DNA of 64,000 bases from Plotosus lineatus (Eukaryota; Chordata; Actinopteri; Siluriformes; Plotosidae): positions 13,852,501-13,916,500 of the forward strand of contig CM045751.1 in assembly GCA_024760905.1 (NCBI GenBank). The letters are read 5' to 3'. The position numbers and the translations under genes were made by a program. Below, piece by piece: positions 1 through 9,699 of this stretch. The notes beneath the pieces are model-generated. The model saw only the letters and a list, made by a program, of their open reading frames with translations, had not been told where the DNA came from and made no database searches. Position 1 is the stretch's first letter. Every line of letters begins with the position of its first letter.

Positions 1-30
1 ATGGTTCTTGAATTTATAATTAATTCAAAG

Positions 31-682
31 CAGTGCTTCTCAAATAGTGGGGCGTGGTATAGTGTGGGGTGGGGACTGGGGGCGGTATAATGCCGGGGGT
101 GGGGGGGTGTTGAGCATGGTGTGATGCCAGGGTGGAGCGAGTATGACCCTGGGGAACAAGCTTTTCTGGAATTGTCTGAGAATTTAGTGTGATTGCACCT
201 CCACTCCACTAGTTGGCAGTGGTGCTCTCATTGTCGCGCTGTGGTGAAGCGGTTTTTCGCACGAGCAAACGGGATGAAGTGCAGTACACAACCCCTCAAG
301 AAACAACACGGAAAAAACTTCAAACAGGAACGAAAATAAATGTGGAGAGAGACGGAGATTTAAGACATAAGTAAGTTGAATGAGTTTAAAATAAGGATGT
401 AGTTTTTTAAATTATTATTTCAGGCACATTGGTGCACTTTTAAATCTTTTCGAGCTTTCTACAGATTAAAAACAATGTTAATGAAGTTTTTCTTAATTGT
501 AAGTTGAACTATATTTCTTTCTTTTTTGTTTTTAAAGTTATTAAAGATACAATGTTATGCAGAGGTGTACTAATAACAGTTTTATAGAGAAATAATACTA
601 TTTATAGTCGCTCGCGGGGCAGTGGGGGGTATTTTTTTTTCTTCCGAGAGGGGGCGCCACAGAAAATAATTGAGAAGCACTT
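31..682. mobile_element. hAT-like non-autonomous DNA transposon
   Basis: The left end starts CAGTGCTTCTCAA and the right end, read in reverse, gives GTGCTTCTCAATT, so the ends are inverted repeats of the hAT (Charlie-like) style. The left 100 bases are very G-rich. A splice-donor-like GTAAG near 370 and an acceptor-like TTTCAG near 420 suggest derivation from an intron-containing autonomous element. No transposase frame remains. I could not define an 8-bp target duplication because the right edge runs into a T tract. Confidence 0.6.
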
Positions 683-756
683 TTTTTTTTAAAGAGAAAT
701 AATCTATATTTAATAATCTATATCTAATAATCTAATAATCTATAACTAACTGTACA

Positions 757-872
757 GATGAGGGTTTAACTCGAGGGCCTAACAGTGGCAGCTTGTTGGT
801 AATGTGGCTTGAAACTCACAACCATTGGATCAATAACCAAAGCCTTAAACCACTGAGCCAACACTGCCCTTT
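757..872 (-). mobile_element. tRNA-headed SINE fragment (family D)
   Basis: Read on the minus strand this begins with a tRNA-like head (A box TGGCTCAGTGGTTTAAGG, degenerate B box around GAGTTTCAAGCC) followed by the GCTGCCACTGTTAGGCCCT-type body common in fish SINEs. It stops after about 115 bases. A second, plus-strand relative lies at 21.9 kb. It abuts a family A fragment directly. Confidence 0.55.
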
Positions 873-879
873 GACAATT

Positions 880-1040
880 TGGACAGATCACCAGCTCATT
901 GCAGGGCAGAAACATACTGACAGCTAAGCAGCCTACTCTTCACAAACGACAGCAATGGTTCTTTTATATGTCTCTCAGCACAGACAGTAAGAGACATGAC
1001 TGGCCTTTGATAACCCAGTGAGCCGCACTGGGGGAGTTTA
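880..1040 (-). mobile_element. SINE family A, body fragment
   Basis: The stretch matches, on the minus strand, the body of the SINE that recurs throughout this window: the cue phrases are GGTTATCAAAGGCC, ACCATTGCTG and the start of the CAGGGCAGAAAC segment. The tRNA-like head is missing and the tail stops just inside the L2-like region. Decayed. Confidence 0.6.
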
Positions 1041-1251
1041 TCTGTTTAATATCAGATACGTCCCCTACCTGAGGACTGTACATGAAATTGATTTCAGGAA
1101 CTGGGAGATGGATCCGTCCACTCTACACATTGATCTGGTAAATTTCCAAGCAAAATGTAAATAGTAACAGATATAACCATTCTTTTAGATAAAAATACAT
1201 TTCTTTTTGTTAGTAAACACAGATTCAGATCAAACATCGTAAATATGTATA

Positions 1252-1698
1252 CAAGGATCCCTCACTTTCTACGGTTAATTTGCATCGAGATCCCTGCGAT
1301 CGTCGAATTCTGCGAAGTAGGAACGAAATTAAGGAAGCATATGGGAAAAAGTTAAGGAAAATGTCACAAAAACAAGGCCAATTCTATATATAAAAACCCC
1401 GAAACAAACAAAAAACAACCCGAAACCTCCCATCAAAACTACATTTACAGTTACATTGTAACTGAGGTGCATGTGTGTGTATTTATATTTTATTTACATC
1501 TTATGCATTATTTTTAATGTTTAATTGTTATTATAAGCATTTATAGTATTGAATATGTATTTATTGATATCATATACACACATACATGTACGTATACGTC
1601 AGTCAAGGGAGGGTTGGGGGGGTGATACTAGTTCGCGGATTTCAATGGTCGCGTGAGGGTCTCGGTCCCAATTAATCGCGGCAAGTGAGGGATCCCTG
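1252..1698 (+). mobile_element. Tigger-like MITE, family T2
   Basis: The ends are CAAGGATCCCTCACTTTCTACGG and the inverse of CGCGGCAAGTGAGGGATCCCTG, flanked on both sides by TA. The inner part (ACATCTTATGCATTA, TATTGATATCATATACAC) recurs in at least seven other copies in this window. In this copy the left ~75 bases match the inverted right end rather than the usual left end (compare 24053 or 42082), so it looks like a rearranged copy. No coding capacity. Assignment to the pogo/Tigger group rests on the CAG...CTG ends with a TA target and is an inference. Confidence 0.7.
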
Positions 1699-1960
1699 TA
1701 GTAGTTTTATACACAGTTTCTGGTCTTTCTCCTGTCAAGTTTTGGTGATCCTGTACCCACTTTAAAGTCCTGGCAGAGCGAAGAGTAATCGATTGCAGCC
1801 TCGTACTGCTGTTGCCACCTGTCTCAAAATACTATTCTGTTAAATAGAGATGGAAATAATGCTTCCATGAAGTACCACCAACTCAAACCAGTCTCCTCTT
1901 TCATCAACAAGGTGGTTTCTAGAAGATTATGAAGTATTCAACGACTAATGAGTTAAACAC

Positions 1961-2110
1961 GCTACATAGCAGTCAGCGTGTTTCCGCCCTGCAATGACCT
2001 GGTGAGCTGTCCAGGATGTACTCTGCCTTTGCCCGGAGTCAGCTGGGTTGGGCGCCAGCCTCCCCGTGACCCTAATTAGGATTAAACGGTTACAGAAAAT
2101 GAATGAATGA
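1961..2110 (+). mobile_element. SINE family A, 3' tail fragment
   Basis: It starts inside the body (CAGTCAGCGTGTTTC) and carries the complete L2-like tail: GAGCTGTCCAGG, CCGGAGTCAGCTGGG, CCCTAATTAGGATTAAAC, ending in (TGAA)n. The tRNA-like head is absent. Confidence 0.65.
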
Positions 2111-2114
2111 TATA

Positions 2115-3180
2115 CTTTACGATTCAAGGTGAAAAGCTAGCTGCACTTACCAGATGCACAAATGGACTAAATCTTTTACCACCATCCTTGATTTATTTTG
2201 TCTCTAGACACGTGTAATGAGCGTTCATATACAGAATGGTGCAATGAGATAAAACCCAGAGGATATTTGCATGTTTTTCTTTCAGTTTTCAGAATCATTC
2301 AGTAAATGGCATCTAATTGCACTTGTTAAACTGTGTTGTGAATGCAACACACAAGACACAGAAGTCTATCATTTAGACTTGTCTCTTCAAAGCCACATAT
2401 CAAATTATGGGCTCTTTGTGTCAACGTCACTTGACCTACACATCTATGGCATCATTAGCTTTTGATTGACATGCTTTGTGATGATGTCACCCAGGAATAT
2501 ACTACCTGCAGAGCTTTACACCAGTTTGCAGAATAGAGAAGTTGTCTATTCAGTTGACATATAACTAGTTGCAGCTGCCACATATAGACTATCAAGGACC
2601 CCCCCCCCCCATTTTTCTAGTGTGAATCATCACCTTTTGCTGGAATTTTGATCTGTTTTTTTTTTTTTTTTCTTGTTTGTGTTCTACTTTTCCCATCATG
2701 CATTCAACCTTTCGCAAGGAGCTTTCTCATGCTTTTCAGAGGAACCAAACTGAGCAAATCACAAGATCAATGTGAACACGAGAGACATGGTCTGAAGTAA
2801 TGAGATCTTGCATGATAGTTCTTCACATTCTGTATATTTCATTTCCCCACAGCATCACAGTGTCAAAATTCTTGGTAACCAGACTAAAAATGGGTGTTTA
2901 AGCTGCTCTCAGCTTATGACCTTGTTTAATTTATGTAACATTGAAAGAGCGCGGTGAATAAGAGCAGTTGCCATGGAGAAAGCAGAAAGCAGTTTACAGA
3001 AGCTGTGGAAGGAGAGACTGAGTGAAAACTGTTAGTCTACCTGTTAAAAAAATAATCTTTAATTGTAATTAACAGAAAGATAAACACATTGTACTTTACA
3101 CTCAAAAAAAATTACGTCAAGCTATTCAATGATACACAACACAGGGACGTCGATATACTCTTCTGGAACAAAGCAATATA
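2115..3180. other. Unrecognised spacer
   Basis: About 1.07 kb with no gene or repeat that I recognise. It contains C and T homopolymer tracts near 2590-2670. A 64-codon open frame at 2271-2465 has no recognisable domain and looks like chance. Confidence 0.4.
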
Positions 3181-3181
3181 T

Positions 3182-4037
3182 ACCGTATTCAACGAGATAA
3201 AAGCGCCCAGGGGGCTTAAAAAATTGGAGTGGGTGGGCGCTTATTAAAACGTTACCAGCGGAGTGGCCCAGTAAGTGCTTATTACCATCGAGGTAGAAAA
3301 CATGAATAATAACAGAACAATAAAAGAGTTTTACTGGTATTTGTGTTATTCATTTTTTGGTATCAACCAAACTACTTACTGAAAATAAACAGAAAACAGC
3401 ATGTACTCGTGTTAATATATATTTTTAAAAAAGACCCCTTACTTTTCCCTCCTGGTGCTGTTACTTTAAACATTTTCCTGGAAGTAAAATTCAGCCAATC
3501 AACATGATGTCAACTTTAGCACATGGCACGTTGAACCAGTCAACATAATATAAACAAAAGCACATGTTCAGAAACGTCTTTATATTAATGAACTTAGTGA
3601 GCAGGGGAATTGGGTGAAAAATCCTCATCACTTTCTTATAGGTCCATATCTGGCTCATCGCTCCATTCATTCAGAGCATCCCATAGTTTTGCTGTAGCAG
3701 TTTCTAATGGTTCATCGGTTGTTGGACATTTACCAAGAGAACACAGCAAAATATTTTCCTGTTTTTTAAAGCACGGCAGAACAATCTTCCTGTGTTGTTA
3801 CTGATGAACATTATAGACATTCCCCAGTGGCACGGGGTCTTGAAATACCGTGTAAACTCACTTTTACAGGCAGTGAACGCCTCATTTTACAGTTACAGAG
3901 ACTGATCGAATAAAATTGGTAAGTTTGAGCTACGATTTTGCTCCCAGTACACATGCACGTTTATTAGACGTAAGATCAAAAACATTTGGGGGGCACTTAT
4001 TGGAGCAGGGTGCTTATTACGTCGAATACAATATACC
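3182..4037 (-). mobile_element. Decayed DNA transposon with possible transposase tail
   Basis: The left end (CCGTATTCAACGAGATAAAAGCGCCC with flanks) and the right end (GGTGCTTATTACGTCGAATAC) form imperfect inverted repeats sharing the pattern GTATTC.ACG..ATAA.GC.CCC. On the minus strand, 3600-3780 translates to an acidic stretch (LWDALNEWSDEPDMD, stop, ESDEDF) that resembles the acidic C-terminal ends of pogo/Tigger DDE transposases. Frames are broken. The family is uncertain. Confidence 0.45.
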
Positions 4038-4046
4038 CCCGACAAT

Positions 4047-4699
4047 ATGCTCCCCGACTTATGTTTTTAATTGGTTCCGGATGGCCGAACGTCAGTTGAA
4101 AGTGAACGCAAGTTGTTACAATGATGTGTGACGTATGACGCTCATACTGTACTATACGTCCATAAATACCATTACCGTATCTCATAAAACACCCCTCAAT
4201 CAATTATTATAAACATAACATTGTAAAGTAATATCAACATTCATTTCAAATAAGTCACTTATTTATACCGAATCACTTTACATAAAGCTTAAAACAGCCA
4301 ATCAACGCTTACAATATGTGAGGCGCTCAAAACCGAAAGTAGTGTACTTGCGAAAGTAGTGTACTTGCTGTGGGTTATATGGACTTCAGGTCTTTCAAGT
4401 GCGCAAGGGTGCCATTGAACTCGTTTAGAACACAGCCTGCACTGATGTGAATCACCAGCAAAGCGGAGAGTTCTCTTTCTTGGATTCGGGTTTTCATTCA
4501 TTATACAACTCTCTTTGCTCTGAGTATGCATGGTAGATTGTGCCGATCCGAGCAGATAGTTAATTCATCTTTGTGTATGAGACTTGCATCCATGCTGCTT
4601 ATGCTTCTGACCAACCATATTTGCTTAGGGTTACAAAAGTCCACAAAACTGTAAACACAAAGATCACAGAGACGACGTCTTAACACAAGGGTAACACGC

Positions 4700-4732
<33 letters not shown>

Positions 4733-5315
4733 GGGGGCAGTGGTGGTCTAGTGGTATAGGGCGCTGGATCGCTGATCTAAAGGTTGGGGGTTCGAGTCCC
4801 ACTCTCCACAAGGTTGTCACTGTCCCCCCAGTGCGGCTAACTGGGTTATCAAAGGCAGGCCATGTCTCTCACTGTCTATGGTGCGAGGCATGTAAAAGAA
4901 ACATTGCTGACTTTCGTAAAGAGTAGCTGCAAAGTCGTCAGTGTGTTTCTGTCCCTTGCTAAAAGGGTTGTGACAGGAAGGGCATCCAACGTAAAAAACC
5001 CCTCTGCCAAATCAAACGTGCGAATCAGATGATTCGCTGTGGCGACTCCCGAGTAAAAGGGAAAAAGCCGAAAAGAAGACATATATATAATATATAATAT
5101 ATATATATATAAAACTAAACTGGGAAGAAGGAGGGGCATGTTCAGTCTGTCGTTTGTAAACAATGGACGCAGCATCATTGCATCATTACATCAGCATGTC
5201 AGCACGTCAGAGTACTACGTAGGTACGTCTAAACTCAAAATGTGACTTTTTTTTTGGGGGGGAAAAAAACATAAAATTGAAAAAAAATGGATGAACGTAA
5301 GTCAGGGAGCGTCTG
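4047..5315 (+). mobile_element. Tigger-like element, family T1, split by a SINE
   Basis: The copy begins with an eroded end (GCTCCCCGACTTATG) and finishes with GAACGTAAGTCAGGGAGCGTCTG followed by TA. The mirrored termini (CAGACGCTCCCTGACTTACGTT) define the family. It carries the same interior as copies at 15144 and 22160 (CCAATCAACGCTTACAATATG, GGTTTTCATTCATT). A SINE at 4733-5080 and surrounding (TA)n interrupt it. No open transposase frame. Confidence 0.7.
4733..5080 (+). mobile_element. SINE family A, RTE-tailed type (A2), full length
   Basis: The tRNA-like head has an A box (TGGTCTAGTGGTATAGGG) and a B box (GGTTCGAGTCCC). The body follows (GCTAACTGGGTTATCAAAGG, ACATTGCTGACTTTCGTAAAG), then the A2 tail: AAAAGGGTTGTGACAGGAAG, GATGATTCGCTGTGGCGACT and GGGAAAAAGCCGAAAAGAAG. 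That last part matches the 3' end of the RTE-like LINE at 5.3 kb and elsewhere. It sits in AT repeats within a T1 element. This is among the best-preserved copies of its type here. Confidence 0.8.
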
Positions 5316-5325
5316 TATGTATATC

Positions 5326-6360
5326 TTCTTCTTTCTTCTTCTTTTCCTTTCGGCTGTTCCCTTCAGGGGTCGCCACAGCAAATGATCTGCCTCCATCTCT
5401 CCCGATCCTCTGCATCTTCTACTCTTACTCCAACGACCTTCATGTCCGCCTTCACCGCATCCATACCGGGGATTTAGCTCAGTTGGTAGAGCGTCCGCTT
5501 TATCCTCCGGAAGGTCGGAGTTCGAATCTGGCCGCGTCATACCATAAGACGTTAAAATTTGGCAGTTGTTGCTTCCTGCTTGGCGCTCAGCATCAAAAAG
5601 GATAGAACAACGCAATAACTGGCGCTGCACAGTGGCGACAGGTGCCCAGAGCACAAAACCAAATTTCAATGTATGTAAAAAGTACTTTGACAATAAAGAA
5701 TTGTTGTTGTTTTTTTGTTGTTTGGTCTTCCTCTGGGCCTTTTGCCTGGTAGTTCCAACCTCAGCATCCTACGACCAATATACTCACTATCCCTCCTCTG
5801 TACATGTCCAAACCATCTCAATCTAGCCTCTCTGACTTTGTCTCCAAAACATCTAACATGTGCTGTCCCTCTGATGTACTCATTTCTGATCCTATCCATC
5901 CTCGTTACTCCCAAAGAGAACCTCAACATTTTCATCTCTGCTACCTCCAACTCTGACTCCTGTCTTTTCCCCAGGGCCACTGTCTCTAAACCATACAACA
6001 TTGCTGGCCTCATCACCGTCTTGTACACTTTTCCCTTCATTCTTGCCGATACTCTCCTATCACACATCACACCGGACACTTTTCTCCATCCATTCCAACC
6101 TGCCTGCACGCGCTTCTTCACCTCTTTTCCACACTCTCCATTGCTCTGGATTGTTGAGCCTAAGTACTTAAAATCCTCCACCTTCTTTATCTCTGCCCCC
6201 TGTAACCTCAAAGTTCCTCTTGGGTCCTTGTCGTTCACACACATGTATTCTGTCTTACTGAGGCTAACCTTCAATCCCCTCCTTTCCAGGGCATACCTCC
6301 ACCTCTCTAGATTTTCCTCCACTCGGTCTCTGCTCTCACTACAGATCACTATGTCATCTG
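5326..6360 (-). pseudogene. RTE-like LINE, 3' reverse-transcriptase fragment, split by a SINE
   Basis: The minus strand encodes the C-terminal part of a non-LTR retrotransposon protein. It starts just after the catalytic FADD block (DDIVICSESRDRVEEN), continues through KTEYMCVNDKDPRGTLRLQ, EDFKYLGSTIQSNGE, AMLYGLETVALGKR and RLRWFGHVQRRDSEY, and breaks after LELPGKRPRGRP. There a tRNA-like SINE (5468-5720) is inserted, and the open frame runs falsely into it. The remaining tail with GCTGTGGCGACCCCTGAAGGG and (GAA)-rich end lies at 5326-5467. 5'-truncated at a (TA)n tract. The family resembles RTE-clade elements; the name is inferred from motif style. Confidence 0.8.
5468..5720 (+). mobile_element. 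tRNA-Ala-like SINE with (TTG)n tail
   Basis: It begins GGGGATTTAGCTCAGTTGG, a near-perfect 5' half of tRNA-Ala including the A box, and has a B box (GAGTTCGAATCTGG). The 3' half does not fold back to a 7-bp acceptor stem, so it is not a functional tRNA gene. A roughly 170-base body ends with CTTTGACAATAAAGAATTG and (TTG)n. It interrupts the RTE-like LINE at 5326-6360. About 11 bases of LINE sequence present in other copies are missing at the insertion point, and no clear target duplication is visible. Confidence 0.75.
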
Positions 6361-6361
6361 T

Positions 6362-6405
6362 ATGTATATATATATATATATATATATATAATATGTGTGT
6401 GTATG
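6362..6405. repeat. (TA)n/(TG)n microsatellite
   Basis: Alternating TA followed by TG/TATG, exactly at the 5'-truncated edge of the RTE-like fragment. Confidence 0.9.
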
Positions 6406-6465
6406 TATGTTGTGGGTTTTTCACTTGGTTAATGCTTCAGTCTTCTCCACAATCTTATTCAAATA

Positions 6466-6847
6466 CGGGGATCCCTCACGTTCCATTGTTAATGGGGATT
6501 AATGGGGACCGAGACACCCACCCTCCCCCGCGCGATTACCCGATTTCTGTGAAGTAGGATCAACCTCCCCTGATTGACGTGTACATACATGTATATGTTT
6601 ATATAATATCAATAAATACTAGTACATATTCAACGCTATAAATGCTTATAATAACAAACATTCAAAAATAATGCATAAGATGTAAATAAAACAAATACAC
6701 ACATATAGATGCACATGCGCACATACACACAGATGCACATGCACACAGTCAGATGGGCACCTCACATAAGAATTTTTCGATTAATATTTTTGAAAAAAAA
6801 ACACTGAAGCCGCAGAAACTGAAGCGCGAAGTAGCGAGGGATCACTG
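6466..6847 (-). mobile_element. Tigger-like MITE, family T2
   Basis: Inverted copy relative to the one at 24053. It begins with the degenerate right end (GGGGATCCCTCACGTTCC) and ends with GCGCGAAGTAGCGAGGGATCACTG. TA flanks both ends. Internal (CA)-rich expansion near 6700. Confidence 0.7.
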
Positions 6848-6960
6848 TACAAGGGTAGTTCATAAAGCCTTACTCAGAAAACGTCACGTGAGATTATTTG
6901 TTCTTATGTTACGTTTCAGCGACGTCTCCTTTAACTTTAATGTGGTCTATCCATAAACTC

Positions 6961-7270
6961 TTAAACTTCATCATTACCGTAAAAATGGCAACCATGCAAG
7001 TGGTGTTTCAGTTTGCAGAAGTCAGATGGTGCAGGTCGATTGAGTAAGGTACATGGAGCAACAATTAAGTCACATTTGGCTGCTTCTGCCAGTGCCATCT
7101 GTGCTGTGTGGACCGTCACATTTTTCCGGAGAAACAGTATGGCAGCATGAAGCTTTCCTCTAGTTTTTTCTTTGACTAGTTCAAAGATTTGAGTTTTTGT
7201 CAACAGTGATGTATGGCTTTATAGTGCACGGTTATGCTTGTTTTCAGGGGAGGCCACAAGGTGTTTGAAG
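6961..7270 (-). pseudogene. Mariner-type transposase relic
   Basis: The minus-strand frame reads LVKEKTRGKLHAAILFLRKN, then VHTAQMALAEAAKCD, then PAPSDF followed by LKHHLHGCHFYGNDEV. This follows the C-terminal catalytic half of mariner transposases (family pattern HDNAPVH ... SPDLAPSDF ... LKKHLRG.RF..DEV). The second catalytic aspartate of HDN is replaced (here RKN), and the SPDL part is altered, so it is dead even before counting an in-frame stop just upstream (ENKHNRAL, stop, SHTSLL). No TIRs found nearby. Confidence 0.6.
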
Positions 7271-7894
7271 AACCTTCATACCCTACAGCACAGCAAAATT
7301 CTTTACTTTTATAACATAGGTTGTTAAAAAAAAGTTGGTGTTCAGATGTAGGGTCTGCTATGAAAGTCACAGTAAAACTTCAAGTCGAATGTTCAGAAAG
7401 AAAGTGTCACTGGCCCGGCTTTACCTTGGCAGCGTCGCTCAATCACTGCTATCTTGCTCTCACTTTACATGGTCCTTTGTCCCTCTTTGCTTCCTGTATG
7501 TGGTCATGTTAAGGCTTGAACCCTTGATTTTCTGATCCATAACTTCCAGGCTTAACTGTTGAGTCATCACAGCTCAGAGGAAAGGCAAGCCAATCAGGAG
7601 TCAACGTAACATCTTCTGCTTCACATAGACCTGAATCAGAATGTACTTTTGCAGATAACGGTACATATCACAGAAGCTAAAGTAAATGTGCTGTATTAAA
7701 TATTGCTCGTGAAAAAACATAATTTAAATACAGACATTGTGCTGGATTTTAAATTATTTTTTAAAGATGTAGCTGTTTTAAAAAAAAAAACACACACCGA
7801 GTCTGCAGTTCACAATTAAATGTCATGTTATATCTAAACATTTTTTACACACTACTACAAACTGCGGGTGGGAACAGTATAGCATTTTGAGCAG
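7271..7894. other. Unrecognised spacer
   Basis: No gene recognised. Two overlapping ~65-codon open frames at 7321-7535 have no recognisable domain. An A tract lies near 7780. Confidence 0.35.
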
Positions 7895-7909
7895 ATGTGA
7901 GTAATGGCT

Positions 7910-8500
7910 TCGTCTTCTTTTCCTTTTAGCTGTTTCCTTCAGGGGTCACCACAGCGAATCATCTGCCTCCATCTCACCCTATCCTCTGCATCTTCTTCTC
8001 TTACTCCAACGACCTTCATGTCTGCCTTCACCACATCCAGAAATCTTCTCTTTGGTCTTCCTCTAGACCTTCTGCCTGGTAGTTCCAAGCTCAGAATTCT
8101 TCTACCAATATACTCACTATCCCCCCTCTGTACATGTCCAAACCATCTCAATCTAGCCTCTCTGACTTTGTCTCCAAAACCTCTTACATGTGCTGTCCCT
8201 CTGATGTGCTCATTCCTGATTCTATCCATCCTCGTTACTCCCAAAGATAACCTCAACATTTTCATCTCTGCTACCTCCAGCTCTGCCTCCTGTCTTTTCC
8301 TCAGTGCCACTGTTTCTAAACCATACAACATCGCTGGCCTCAACACCGTCTTGTACACTTTTCCTTTCATTCTCGCCGATACCTTCCTATCACACATCAC
8401 ACCGGACACTTTTCTCTAACCATTCCAACCTGCCTGCACATGCTTCTTCACCTCTTTTCCACACTCTCCATTGCTCTGGATTGTTGAACCTAAGTACTTA
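7910..8500 (-). pseudogene. RTE-like LINE 3' fragment with 15-bp target-site duplication
   Basis: The minus strand encodes the C-terminal end of the same RTE-like protein: MSGVMCDRKVSARMKGKVYK, AMLYGLETVALRKRQEAELE, MDRIRNEHIRGTAHVRG, RLRWFGHVQRGDSEY, GRPKRRFLDVVKADMKVVG, and the terminal RWRQMIRCGDP. It is open for 156 codons. The element is flanked by perfect direct repeats ATGTGAGTAATGGCT at 7895-7909 and 8501-8515, as expected for a 5'-truncated LINE insertion by target-primed reverse transcription. The 3' end is toward 7910 (CTTCTTTTCC on plus). Confidence 0.88.
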
Positions 8501-8515
8501 ATGTGAGTAATGGCT

Positions 8516-9160
8516 ATAATATGAAATAGGATATTTTGGGGGAAGATTGCCGGGTCAACCCTTAAGATTTATCTAGTGGTGGGTTTAATAAAATTTATTG
8601 TTTTTTTTTTTTTTGTTTTTTTTTAATCAATGAAATAGCCTCACAAAAGGCTAAACAACAACAAAAGGCATGCATTTACTCCAACAGTAGTGAAGCCAAT
8701 ATTACACATGAGTGTGGCAAAGTTATGTTGAGTATTTTATAAATACAGAGAATGTTTACAATCAAGAGAACGTGAATCTGTGTTACGTTTCCTCGGGTAA
8801 TTTCATTGCTCTTTCAATCCAGGTACAGCCCTATATTCTGACAATACTAACCCAACTGAACTGAGTACGGTGGTCAACTTATTAAGCAAAAAACCCATGT
8901 TACAGAGGTAGGGCTTTTGGTCCAATATGGTCTGATGGAATATAGAACTATCCCCCTCAATCCAATTAGCCAATTCATCTTGTTTCCAGATTAAGAAGAC
9001 CAAGTCATCCAGTTGTAATAGTGTCTGAACTTGCAAAAAAAAATTGGAGACCTTGGGATTCTCCAGTCAAAATAAATAAAAATATTACATATTTTATTTA
9101 ATTTCAGTGATTCTTTGAGTTATGAAAGAACCATACACAATTTAAAATACAAATTTGTGA
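8516..9160. other. Unrecognised spacer with T tract
   Basis: No gene seen. A T-rich tract spans 8600-8625. The 77-codon minus frame at 8803-9036 has no recognisable motif. Confidence 0.35.
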
Positions 9161-9164
9161 CCGG

Positions 9165-9505
9165 TAAGCATGGTGGCAGAGTGGTTAATGCTTCCGCCTC
9201 ACAGCAAGAAGGCCTGGGTTCGATTCCTAGCCTGGGTGTTTCTGTATGGAGTTTGCATATTCGTCCCGTGCTTGTGTGGGTTTCCTCTGGATACTTTGGT
9301 TTCCTCCCACAGTCCAAGAACGTGCACAGTAGGTTAATTGACTGTTCCGAATATCCCCTTGGTGTGAGTATTGGTCCTGCGATGGCCTGACGAGCTGTCC
9401 AGGGTGTACCCCGTCCTCACCTGGAGTCAACAGTCAACTGAGATCCCCCCCCCCCTCCACGACCGAAATTAGGATTACGGGTTCAGAAAATGAATGAATG
9501 AATGA
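9165..9505 (+). mobile_element. SINE family B (HAmo-like), full length
   Basis: The tRNA-like head (CATGGTGGCAGAGTGGTTAATG; B box GGGTTCGATTCC) is followed by the hallmark body GGAGTTTGCATATTCGTCCC and GTTTCCTCCCACAGTCCAAG. The L2-like tail follows (CGAGCTGTCCAGGGTGTACC, AAATTAGGATTACGG) and ends in (TGAA)n. The head/body resembles the HAmo SINE described in cyprinids; that name is from memory and not checked by alignment. Confidence 0.75.
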
Positions 9506-9611
9506 AACTAGCAAGAGACTAAAAAAATTGAGTCCTGTGTGAAATCTGATGCTGGCAACTTAGAAATCAGCTTAAGATCTCCTATTGTAAAACGCTTCAG
9601 CATAGTGTTAC

Positions 9612-9692
9612 AGTATTTGGACTGAGGGAGGAAACCAGAGCACACGGAGAAAACTCATGCACAGGGTACAACTTCAAACTCCACACAGAAGT
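9612..9692 (-). mobile_element. SINE family B body fragment
   Basis: A short minus-strand piece: GGACTGAGGGAGGAAACCAG, CACGGAGAAAACTCATGCA and ACTCCACACAGAAG match the family B body in reverse. Confidence 0.5.
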
Positions 9693-9699
9693 TAAGTAG

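Noticed and set aside
4289..4686. Minus-strand frames of 61-80 codons as small genes
   Set aside because: They lie within the T1 element; other T1 copies do not keep them open, so no selection is apparent.
5468..5540. Possible functional tRNA-Ala gene
   Set aside because: The 5' half matches well, but the 3' half does not pair back to the acceptor stem and the sequence continues into a SINE body with a (TTG)n tail.
5715..6557. 280-codon plus-strand open frame as a host gene
   Set aside because: It is the antisense of the RTE-like LINE coding sequence and ends in TA-repeat translation and a T2 element.
7904..8419. 171-codon plus-strand open frame
   Set aside because: Antisense of the RTE-like fragment with the 15-bp target duplication.
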